The notes under the pieces were generated by a model. It had not been told where the DNA came from. It did no database searches and worked only from the letters and a program-made list of their open reading frames with translations. Of a stretch of DNA of 33,269 nucleotides, positions 27,009-33,269 are shown in pieces. Each line of letters starts with the position of its first letter. Positions within the stretch are counted from its first letter, which is position 1. The stretch comes from Gemmatimonadota bacterium (GTDB taxonomy: Bacteria; Gemmatimonadota; Gemmatimonadetes; Palauibacterales; Palauibacteraceae), in the NCBI GenBank assembly GCA_023554245.1, contig JAMJQL010000136.1:1-33269 (forward strand). The letters are read 5' to 3'. A program made the position numbers and the translations under genes.

Positions 27009-27248
27009 ATGGCGCACGCGACCGTCGCCCGTCCGGGGCTGTTCGACGAGACTCTTCCATGGGTCTCCCGTTTCGTCGAAGAGGAGGAAGAGGAGTTCGC
27101 GGGCCTCGATGACGATGACTGGGACGAGCTGGACGACCCCGAGGATCTCGAGGACCTCGAGGACTGGGACGACGACTTCGATGATGACGAACTGGACGAG
27201 GACGAGCTCGAAGACCTCGTAGCGCCGGACGACGAAGAGGAGTGGTAG
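27009..27248 (+). CDS. Extremely acidic small protein, unknown function
   Basis: 79 residues, 40 of them Asp or Glu; there are only two Arg, one His and no Lys, giving a net charge near -38. The first 22 residues are near neutral (MAHATVARPGLFDETLPWVS), then a six-Glu run, a four-Asp run and repeated DLED/DDxD motifs separated by Trp, Phe or Leu. The protein ends EEEW. I know no family with certainty. Such proteins can mimic nucleic acid, act as chaperones for basic proteins, or bind Ca2+ or Mg2+; none of these is shown. The start is clear: GGAGG lies 8 nt before ATG 27009, and translation elsewhere in the frame lacks support. It is monocistronic, with a strong promoter and a hairpin terminator. 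Low-complexity GA-rich codons could mislead gene callers, but the expression signals argue that it is real. Confidence 0.72.
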   Translation: MAHATVARPGLFDETLPWVSRFVEEEEEEFAGLDDDDWDELDDPEDLEDLEDWDDDFDDDELDEDELEDLVAPDDEEEW

Positions 27249-27326
27249 ACGGCAACTCGGGCAGTCCTCGACCCTCGACCTCCGCGGCTGGTGCACTACC
27301 GCTTCAACCTGCGTTGATCACCGGCG

Positions 27327-27352
27327 GCGCGGGCAGGCAATCCTGCTCGCGC
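27327..27352 (+). terminator. Hairpin terminator of the acidic protein gene
   Basis: GCGCGGGCAGG (27327-27337) pairs with CCTGCTCGCGC (27342-27352) across a four-base CAAT loop. This is an 11-bp stem with a single G-U pair. TCTTCGTCC follows, a weakly T-rich run. It lies 78 nt after the stop codon and 146 nt before rmlB, so it separates the two units. Confidence 0.6.
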
Positions 27353-27498
27353 TCTTCGTCCGGGCTCGACATTCCCCTCGTCCAGCCGGACCGTCGGGCT
27401 TACACTTCCCCTCGATCGACTGAAGCGCGACATTCACGCGGCGTCGGGCCGGTACCGCGCCTCTGCTCCAATCGAGAAAGCGGACGGCGACTGAAGCC

Positions 27499-28563
27499 TT
27501 GGATTCCGTTGGAACCGTTCTCGTCACAGGTGGAGCCGGTTTCATCGGCTCGGCGGTGGTGCGCCATCTCGTCCGGGGCACGAAATACAGGGTCGTAAAT
27601 GCAGACAGTCTCACTTACGCCGCGACCCTCGAGTCAGTAGCCGCGGTCGAGGAGTCCGACCGGTATCACTTCGAGCACGCGGACATAACCGACCTGGACC
27701 GGGTGCAGAGGATCCTCGAGTCTCACCGGCCCACAGCGGTGCTGCATCTGGCCGCCGAGACTCATGTGGATCGATCGATCGACGACCCGACCGATTTCGT
27801 CCAGACGAATGTCGTGGGCACCTTCAGGCTGCTGGAAGCGGTGAGAGCGTACCTGCGTGCCCGACCGGACGCGCGTTCGAGCTTCCGTTTCTGTCACGTC
27901 TCGACCGACGAGGTGTTCGGCGCTCTCGCCCCGACGGGGGCTTTCGAGGAGACGACGCCATACGCCCCCCGATCGCCCTATTCCGCCAGCAAGGCCGCGG
28001 CCGACCACCTGGTTCGGGCCTGGTATCACACCTACGACCTTCCGATTATCGTGACGAATTGCTCCAACAACTACGGGCCATATCAGTTTCCCGAGAAGCT
28101 GATCCCTCACATGATCATTTCGGCACTGGAGGGTCGATCTCTACCGATCTACGGTGACGGTGAACAGGCGCGAGACTGGCTCTTCGTCGAGGATCACGCG
28201 CGCGCGCTGATCCAGATTCTCGAAAGGGGCATTGTCGGAGACACGTACCTGGTCGGCGGGCGCTCGGAGCGAACGAACCTCGAAGTCACGCAACGCATCT
28301 GCGATGTGCTCGATGCGCAGCGGCCACGGTCCGACAGCCGGTCCTACAAGGAGCAGATCGCATTCGTGGAGGATCGGCCCGGACATGACCGAAGGTACGC
28401 CGTCGAATGCGGCAAGCTCGAGCGGGAGCTGGGCTGGAGGGCTGAAGTCCCATTCGAGGAGGGAATCGAGATGACGGTGCGCTGGTATCTCGAAAACGAA
28501 TTCTGGTGGACGTCGCTTCGAAGCGCCCGCTACGGGGGGGATCGATTGGGGCTCGGAGCATGA
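27499..28563 (+). CDS. rmlB: dTDP-glucose 4,6-dehydratase
   Basis: 354 residues. The extended SDR enzyme turns dTDP-glucose into dTDP-4-keto-6-deoxyglucose, step 2 of dTDP-L-rhamnose synthesis. It shows the NAD loop VTGGAGFIG (9-17) and HLAAETHVDRSIDDP (83-97). HVSTDEVFG (133-141) carries catalytic Thr136, Asp137 and Glu138, and YSASKAAAD has Tyr161 and Lys165. EDRPGHDRRYA is the RmlB substrate loop. The start is TTG; no ATG or GTG lies nearby in frame and the protein begins correctly. The ribosome site is weak. The stop overlaps rmlA by 4 nt. Confidence 0.96.
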   Translation: MDSVGTVLVTGGAGFIGSAVVRHLVRGTKYRVVNADSLTYAATLESVAAVEESDRYHFEHADITDLDRVQRILESHRPTAVLHLAAETHVDRSIDDPTDFVQTNVVGTFRLLEAVRAYLRARPDARSSFRFCHVSTDEVFGALAPTGAFEETTPYAPRSPYSASKAAADHLVRAWYHTYDLPIIVTNCSNNYGPYQFPEKLIPHMIISALEGRSLPIYGDGEQARDWLFVEDHARALIQILERGIVGDTYLVGGRSERTNLEVTQRICDVLDAQRPRSDSRSYKEQIAFVEDRPGHDRRYAVECGKLERELGWRAEVPFEEGIEMTVRWYLENEFWWTSLRSARYGGDRLGLGA

Positions 28564-29441
28564 GCCGCAAGGGCATTATTCTCGCCGGAGGACACGGTAC
28601 GCGGCTGTATCCGGCGACGCGTGCCGTCAGCAAGCAACTGATGCCCGTCTACGACAAACCGATGGTGTACTATCCACTGTCGACCCTCATGCTGGCCGGC
28701 CTGCGGGACGTACTGATCATCAGCACGCCGCGCGACCTGTCGATCTTCCAGGCGCTTCTGGGTGACGGTGCACAGTTGGGCATGTCGTTCAGTTTCCAGG
28801 CTCAGACCGAAGCGCGGGGGATCGCCGACGCCCTCGTGATCGGCAGTGAATTCCTCGATGACGATGCCTCCGCGCTGATCCTCGGCGACAACATTTTCTA
28901 TGGGCACGGTCTGAGCGGAGTGCTGAAGACGGCAGCGTGTGCGCATCCGGCGACCGTATTCGCCTATCGGGTCAAGAATCCCGGCGCGTATGGCGTGATC
29001 GAGCTGAATGCCGAGGGAGATCCCGTCGAGATCGTCGAGAAGCCGAGCCAGCCGAGGTCCAACCTGGCGGTCACGGGGCTCTACTTCTATCCGCCGAATG
29101 CCCCGGAAGTCGCCGGCAGTCTCCGACCATCGGCCCGAGGCGAGCTCGAAATCACGGACTTGAATCGCTGGTATCTCGAGAGAGGCTCGCTCCGCGTCGA
29201 GTGTCTCACCCGAGGGCAGGCATGGCTCGATGCGGGAACGCACGAGTCCCTTGTGGCAGCGGCAAAGTTCATCGAGACGATCGAGAAGCGACAGGGCCTC
29301 AAGATCTCGTGCATAGAAGAGGTCGCCTACCATATGGGCTTCATCACGCGCGAGCAGCTCGCCGGCCTCGTACACGACATGCCGGCCAGCAGCTACGGAG
29401 ACTACTTGAGGATGCTGTTGGAGGAGAACGAGCTGACGTGA
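28560..29441 (+). CDS. rmlA: Glucose-1-phosphate thymidylyltransferase
   Basis: 293 residues, standard RmlA length. It makes dTDP-glucose from dTTP and glucose-1-phosphate, step 1 of the rhamnose pathway, and is usually feedback-inhibited by dTDP-rhamnose. KGIILAGGHGTRLYPATRAVSKQLMPVYDKPMVYYPLSTLM spans residues 4-44 and contains the nucleotide-binding Gly loop and the conserved Arg and Lys. ILGDNIFYGHGL carries the metal-binding Asp, and YGVIELNAEG, EKPSQPRSNLAVTGLYFY and WLDAGTHESL are family blocks. ATG 28560 overlaps the rmlB TGA, with CGGAG just upstream; the frame open back to 28506 is the overlap with rmlB. The stop overlaps rmlC. Confidence 0.97.
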   Translation: MSRKGIILAGGHGTRLYPATRAVSKQLMPVYDKPMVYYPLSTLMLAGLRDVLIISTPRDLSIFQALLGDGAQLGMSFSFQAQTEARGIADALVIGSEFLDDDASALILGDNIFYGHGLSGVLKTAACAHPATVFAYRVKNPGAYGVIELNAEGDPVEIVEKPSQPRSNLAVTGLYFYPPNAPEVAGSLRPSARGELEITDLNRWYLERGSLRVECLTRGQAWLDAGTHESLVAAAKFIETIEKRQGLKISCIEEVAYHMGFITREQLAGLVHDMPASSYGDYLRMLLEENELT

Positions 29442-30001
29442 TCGTCCGACCGCTCGCACCTTTCGACGATGTCAAGCTCATCTCGCCCGATCTCCACTCG
29501 GACGCACGGGGTGCATTCGTTGAAACCTACGCGGCCGAACGGTATCGGGCTGCCGGAATTGGCGTTCAATTCGTGCAGGACAACCTGTCACGATCGAAGG
29601 CGAAGGTTCTCCGGGGCCTTCACTTCCAGCACCCGCGAGGCCAGGCGAAGCTGGTGCGGGCCGCTCTCGGTACGGTGTGGGACGTCGTTGTGGATGTTCG
29701 CATCGGCTCGCCGAACTTCGGGAGGTGGGGTGGGATCGAGTTGTCGGGGGCGGACCAGCGGCAGTTGTACATTCCCTCGGGGTTCGCGCATGGGTTCGTC
29801 GTCCTCACGGCCGAGGCCGTCTTCGAATACAAGTGCTCGGATTCCTACCAACCGGAATACGAGCGCTGCCTGGCGTGGGACGACCCGGCCGTCGGAGTCG
29901 AGTGGCCAGTGGACCAACCTTGTATGTCGGACCGCGACGCGGCGGCCCCGACCCTGGATGAGCTCATCCGCGCGGGGTCGCTGCCGGCGTTTGAGAACTG
30001 A
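29438..30001 (+). CDS. rmlC: dTDP-4-dehydrorhamnose 3,5-epimerase
   Basis: 187 residues. A cupin that epimerises C3 and C5 of dTDP-4-keto-6-deoxyglucose, step 3. RGLHFQHP (59-66) holds catalytic His62, VWDVVVDVRIGSPNFGRW is the strand pair after it, IPSGFAHGFVVL and FEYKCSDSYQPEYE (with Tyr131) complete the site. GTG 29438 overlaps the rmlA stop (GTGA), with GGAGGAG about 12 nt upstream. An ATG at 29468 lies in another frame and encodes nothing recognisable. rmlD starts 6 nt after its stop. Confidence 0.96.
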   Translation: MIVRPLAPFDDVKLISPDLHSDARGAFVETYAAERYRAAGIGVQFVQDNLSRSKAKVLRGLHFQHPRGQAKLVRAALGTVWDVVVDVRIGSPNFGRWGGIELSGADQRQLYIPSGFAHGFVVLTAEAVFEYKCSDSYQPEYERCLAWDDPAVGVEWPVDQPCMSDRDAAAPTLDELIRAGSLPAFEN

Positions 30002-30007
30002 CCTCCA

Positions 30008-30913
30008 GTGCGAGTTCTGGTTCTCGGCGCCTCGGGGCAGATCGGCAGGGAGCTGGAGTCGAGACTGGAGCGGTCACCCTACCAGATACAGTGTCCGCCC
30101 CGATCTGCGCTCGATATCAGAGATCCGCATGCCCTGAATTCATTTGTTTCCGAACATCGTCCGCAGATCTGCATCAACGCCGCGGCATACACCGACGTTG
30201 CCGCCGCCGAGCGAGATCCCGAGGGATGTTTTGACGTAAACTGCAAGGGAGCGGGGCAGGTAGCCGAGGTTGCGGCGTTCGTCGGCATGCCACTAATCCA
30301 CATTTCGACCGACTATGTCTTCGACGGACTCACGTCCCGACCATACCGTGAGGAGGACCCAACCAACCCTCTCAACGTCTATGGGGCGAGCAAGCTCGCG
30401 GGTGAGCTGGAGGTGCAGCGTCGTTGCCGCGAGCACCTCCTGATCCGGACGTCCTGGGTCTTCAGCAGGTGGCGCAGGAACTTCGTCAAGACGATTGTCG
30501 AACGAGCATTCTCGCACCCTGAATTGCCGGTGGTTGATGACGAAATCGGCGGGCCCACTTCAGCCGGAGATCTCGCCGAGGCGATCGTGGGGTTGATCAA
30601 CCTTCGAGGCGCGCGACGCGAGATTCCGTGGGGCCTGTACCACTGCAGCAACGGTGGATCCGCTTCGCGTTTTGATCTCGCGGAACGGGCCGTGAGCAGA
30701 GTCCGTGAGCGAGCGGGCGAGGCGGCAATAGCCAGGCTCCAGCGTGTTTCGACGGAAAGCAGATCCTCTGAGCTGGAGCGCCCCGCGTACTCGGTACTCG
30801 ACCAGGCGCGAATCCAGCGCCAGTTCGGGATCCGGCTGCGTCCCTGGACCGACGCAGTAGATGAGGTCGTGGACTCCCTGCTGACCGATCGACTCCTGGA
30901 CGGCCCATCCTAG
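30008..30913 (+). CDS. rmlD: dTDP-4-dehydrorhamnose reductase
   Basis: 301 residues. It reduces dTDP-4-keto-L-rhamnose with NADPH or NADH to dTDP-L-rhamnose, the last step. The N-terminus VLVLGASGQIGREL (3-16) is the nucleotide loop. INAAAYTDVAAAERDPEGCFDVN, HISTDYVFDG and VYGASKLAGE with the Tyr-Lys pair are clear RmlD blocks, and RTSWVFS and GPTSAGDLA close the substrate side. The start is GTG 30008, 6 nt after the rmlC stop. The order rmlB-A-C-D with overlaps shows a single operon. A 134-nt gap with inverted repeats follows before the next gene. Confidence 0.95.
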   Translation: MRVLVLGASGQIGRELESRLERSPYQIQCPPRSALDIRDPHALNSFVSEHRPQICINAAAYTDVAAAERDPEGCFDVNCKGAGQVAEVAAFVGMPLIHISTDYVFDGLTSRPYREEDPTNPLNVYGASKLAGELEVQRRCREHLLIRTSWVFSRWRRNFVKTIVERAFSHPELPVVDDEIGGPTSAGDLAEAIVGLINLRGARREIPWGLYHCSNGGSASRFDLAERAVSRVRERAGEAAIARLQRVSTESRSSELERPAYSVLDQARIQRQFGIRLRPWTDAVDEVVDSLLTDRLLDGPS

Positions 30914-30980
30914 GATTCCGCATACCCGGCCGCCGGGCTGCCAGCGACTCGGGATGCGTACCTTGCGAATACCGATCGGC

Positions 30981-31024
30981 GAATTCGGGTGCGTATGGCA
31001 CGAATTCCGCGGAAAATGCGGAAT
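30981..31024 (+). promoter_or_regulatory. Overlapping inverted repeats upstream of the GT-C gene
   Basis: GAATTCGGGTGC (30981-30992) can pair with GCACGAATTC (30998-31007), with a two-base bulge. ATTCCGC (31004-31010) pairs perfectly with GCGGAAT (31018-31024). The two stems share bases 31004-31007 and exclude one another. They end 23 nt before the ATG at 31048. The rest of the 30914-31047 gap shows no clear promoter. Confidence 0.4.
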
Positions 31025-31047
31025 GAAGCCGAGCGCTGAATTGCCAT

Positions 31048-32604
31048 ATGGATTTCTGGAACTCAGGGGATCCGACAGCTGAGTGGGGCAGAGTATTGAA
31101 GAGGAGCCGTACGGAACTCGCATCAGGGGTGACTTCGAGATTTTTCTCCGTATGGCCCTTGATTCTGGCCCTGTCGGCGGTGTTGGGAGTTCTGCTTCGC
31201 CTGGACGGAATCGGATCCAGTCTCTGGATGGATGAATTCGGCACTCTGTGGGTGGTCGAAGGATCTTTACGGGAAGTCTGGATCCGCGCATCGAATTTTC
31301 AGGGCCAGTCTCCCTTCTATTACTCGTTCGTCTGGCTCGCCTTGCAACTGTTCGGGGAGTCGGAAATCGCTCTCCGAATTCCCTCGCTTCTCTTCGGCCT
31401 GTCAACCTGGGGGGTTCTGTCTATAGGCGCCTGGATACTGTTCGGGAGTCAGGCCGGCCTGTGTGCATTCCTGATTGCCGCACTGGACCCGACTCTAATC
31501 CACGCGAGCGCCGATGCGAGGCCATACGGACTGGCTTTCTTGATGCTGGCTCTTACCACCGTGGGATTCGTCCGAGCCAGCCTGACCGGAGATGCAACGG
31601 CACGCTACCTGTGGATGATCGCCGGTGCCGGAACGATGTGGGCCCACTACGTATTCTACCCGTTCGTCTTTGGTATCGTCTGCAGCTATGTCGTAATTCC
31701 CACGTTCCGGCGTCGGTATAAACCGGGGATCTTCCGGAGAGACTTGCTGATCCATCTCCTTCTCGTGGGAATCGCCGTGCCGCAGCTGATTCAGTTGCTG
31801 GCGCGAAGGGAGACGCTGGACTGGGTATCCAAGGGCCATACCGGCGGCGGTCTCGTTCTCATGACGATGCCCTACTGGATCTCGATTGCGTTGGGAGCAA
31901 TTGCCGTCGGAACATTCAAGAAGCCGAAACAAAGCGTCTACCAGGCCCTGTGGACCTGCCTCATGCTCGGTATGCTGGGGTTTCTGGGCCTCAAGATTCT
32001 AGGGACCAACATCATCCACTGGCGCTACGTGCAAGGGGCACTGATCGCGATTCTCCTGCTCTCGGCCGGAGCCCTCGCAGTCCTGAATCGACGGCGAGCG
32101 TCAGTCAGTCTGATCATCGCGTTACTCCTGTTAGCTACGGTTCTGGAGAGCAACCGGAGATTCTATGGCACGTACACCCTGCTCGGATTCGAGGACTGGC
32201 GGCAGGCGACCGCAACGCTCGATGGCGAACTCAATGGTGACACACGGACACCGGTGCTCTTCCGCTCCGGGTTCATCGAAGAAGACCACCCGCCTCTCGG
32301 CTTTCCGGTTCCTGCGACCCGGGCTCCACTCCGAAGTCCCGGCCGGATGTCGCCGGATTGGAATGTCGTCTCCCTGACATCCTCCTGGGGTCACCCGGAC
32401 CGAGAGACCTATTTCGTGGAGCATGTACTGCCCCAACTGGACGACTCGGACCGTTTCTACATGCTCGTGAGATCCGGCCGCTACGCATCATCGGTGATCA
32501 ACTGGATCGAAGGGATGCGTCCGGATGTTTTTGTGGCACAGATCCGCACTTTCGGCCAGGTGGTCCTCGTCAAATTCGACCGCGTCCCAGAGCCTGATTC
32601 GTGA
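31048..32604 (+). CDS. GT-C fold membrane glycosyltransferase, PMT/GT39-like
   Basis: 518 residues. About ten hydrophobic helices (from 33 on, including LILALSAVLGVLL, VLSIGAWILFG and ALIAILLLSAGALAVL) and a soluble C-terminal periplasmic part (about 385-518). The first loop after helix 1 holds SSLWMDEFGTLW with Asp62 and Glu63, the acidic pair typical of PMT/ArnT/GT39 enzymes that take a sugar from a lipid-phosphate donor. DPTLIHASADARPYGLA resembles the second-loop motif of the same group. Acceptor and sugar are unknown. The start is ATG 31048 without a clear ribosome site; TTG 31096 (followed by AAGAGG) is an alternative start inside. It follows rmlD and precedes a GT2 by 10 nt, so a role in surface glycan or glycolipid assembly is likely. 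Confidence 0.8.
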   Translation: MDFWNSGDPTAEWGRVLKRSRTELASGVTSRFFSVWPLILALSAVLGVLLRLDGIGSSLWMDEFGTLWVVEGSLREVWIRASNFQGQSPFYYSFVWLALQLFGESEIALRIPSLLFGLSTWGVLSIGAWILFGSQAGLCAFLIAALDPTLIHASADARPYGLAFLMLALTTVGFVRASLTGDATARYLWMIAGAGTMWAHYVFYPFVFGIVCSYVVIPTFRRRYKPGIFRRDLLIHLLLVGIAVPQLIQLLARRETLDWVSKGHTGGGLVLMTMPYWISIALGAIAVGTFKKPKQSVYQALWTCLMLGMLGFLGLKILGTNIIHWRYVQGALIAILLLSAGALAVLNRRRASVSLIIALLLLATVLESNRRFYGTYTLLGFEDWRQATATLDGELNGDTRTPVLFRSGFIEEDHPPLGFPVPATRAPLRSPGRMSPDWNVVSLTSSWGHPDRETYFVEHVLPQLDDSDRFYMLVRSGRYASSVINWIEGMRPDVFVAQIRTFGQVVLVKFDRVPEPDS

Positions 32605-32614
32605 GAGAGAATCC

Positions 32615-33269
32615 GTGACGGAAATGCGCCGACCAGACCGGCAACCGCGCGTCCTGATCTTCGTCGTCGCCTACGAGGCCGAGGAGGAGCTTCAGGGCGT
32701 TCTTGAGAGGATTCCTGCCGGCGATGCACGCTACGAAGTCCTCGTAATCGACGACTCGTCCGAGGACCGGACCTTCGAAGTAGCTCTCGAGTCCGCCGAC
32801 TCGCATCCGCTCGAGGTTACCGTGCTGGCGACGCCGGAGAACCAGGGTTACGGCGGTAACCAGAAACTCGGCTATGCCTACGCGATAAGAAACGATTTCG
32901 ATTTCGTAGTCCTGCTTCATGGAGACGGGCAGTATGCTCCGGAGAAGATCCCCGAGCTCCTCGCCCCACTCCAGAGAGGGGAAGCGGATGCGGTCTTCGG
33001 CTCGCGAATGATGGACAAGGGAGGGGCGATCGCCGGAGGGATGCCGCTCTACAAGTTCGTCGGGAACAAGATCCTCAGCTGGACCCAGAACGGCCTGCTG
33101 CGCGCATCTCTGTCGGAGTTTCACTCGGGCTTTCGCGCCTACAGCGTCTCAGCGCTTCGGAAGATCCCGTTTCACCAGAACGCGAACGGATTTCATTTCG
33201 ACACGGAGATCATCATTCAGCTGCTGCTGGCGGGCTGCAGGATCTCGGAGGTGCCGATCCCCACGTATT
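32615..33269 (+). CDS. GT2 family glycosyltransferase (DPM1-like), partial at window end
   Basis: 218 codons are visible and the gene runs past the right edge. GT-A features: VLIFVVAYEAEEELQGVLERI, then YEVLVIDDSSEDRT, then a Gly-rich stretch ENQGYGGNQKLGYAYA. LLHGDGQYAPEKIPELL replaces the usual DAD with HGDGQ, a common variant in the DPM/DPG-like group. FGSRM and SGFRAYS are family blocks. It would transfer a sugar to a polyprenyl phosphate or a growing glycan. GTG 32615 is taken as the start, with AGAGAGA 5 nt upstream; ATG 32624 is in frame. It sits 10 nt after the GT-C gene, which uses lipid-linked sugars, so the two may work in sequence. Confidence 0.85.
   Translation, partial: MTEMRRPDRQPRVLIFVVAYEAEEELQGVLERIPAGDARYEVLVIDDSSEDRTFEVALESADSHPLEVTVLATPENQGYGGNQKLGYAYAIRNDFDFVVLLHGDGQYAPEKIPELLAPLQRGEADAVFGSRMMDKGGAIAGGMPLYKFVGNKILSWTQNGLLRASLSEFHSGFRAYSVSALRKIPFHQNANGFHFDTEIIIQLLLAGCRISEVPIPTY

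Noticed and set aside
27242-27598. 118-residue open frame between the acidic gene and rmlB
   Set aside because: It contains the terminator hairpin, overlaps rmlB in another frame and has no recognisable domain.

Overview
The window is about 33 kb of high-GC, densely packed bacterial chromosome. It has no transposases, phage genes, CRISPR arrays, tRNA or rRNA genes that I can recognise. The gene content (PMT-like GT-C and rhamnose sugar genes, lipoproteins with lipoboxes, an outer-membrane barrel, a DUF4837-like lipoprotein, DUF4136 lipoproteins, MetRS with a KLSKS loop) points to a Gram-negative of the FCB superphylum. Gemmatimonadota is my best guess. This rests on family knowledge and gene style, not on a marker gene, so confidence is moderate.

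Layout. (1) 1-4063, minus strand: a GT2 glycosyltransferase cut by the window edge, a secreted DPP4-type S9 peptidase, and a compact RseP-type site-2 protease. (2) 4383-6485, plus strand: a promoter, then a tight three-gene envelope operon of DUF4136 lipoprotein, small beta-barrel and second DUF4136 lipoprotein. (3) 6511-6963, minus strand: a GNAT acetyltransferase. (4) 7196-11173, plus strand: a membrane diguanylate cyclase, then glycogen synthase and ADP-glucose pyrophosphorylase. (5) 11188-24766, minus strand: a long housekeeping block. In transcription order this is a DUF4837-like lipoprotein, dnaE, accA, ricT and metG (with overlaps or very short gaps), then a separately promoted M23 peptidase ending in a perfect 13-bp hairpin, then a coiled-coil lipoprotein with its own promoter, a FadJ-type beta-oxidation enzyme, and a DUF402 protein fused to a membrane domain. 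(6) 24956-27352, plus strand: typA, then an independently promoted and terminated gene for an extraordinarily acidic 79-residue protein. (7) 27499-33269, plus strand: rmlB-A-C-D for dTDP-L-rhamnose, a GT-C membrane glycosyltransferase and a second GT2 cut by the window end. This looks like the start of a surface polysaccharide locus.

How the genes fit together. Regions 1 and 7 concern surface glycans and protein turnover in the envelope. Region 4 stores carbon as glycogen, with a c-di-GMP enzyme beside it. Region 5 links replication, fatty-acid initiation, RNA processing and translation in one transcription direction.

Nothing here is an obvious new defence or mobile system. The observations most worth a second look are the acidic protein cassette (26861-27352), the DUF402-membrane fusion whose conserved N-terminus has no ordinary start codon (11188-12237), the aromatic-rich DUF4136/barrel/DUF4136 operon, a RicT with a Cys-to-Ser change plus an extra Cys/His cluster, and two mutually exclusive hairpins ahead of the GT-C gene. 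Several start codons are TTG or GTG (GT2, rseP, rmlB, rmlC, rmlD).
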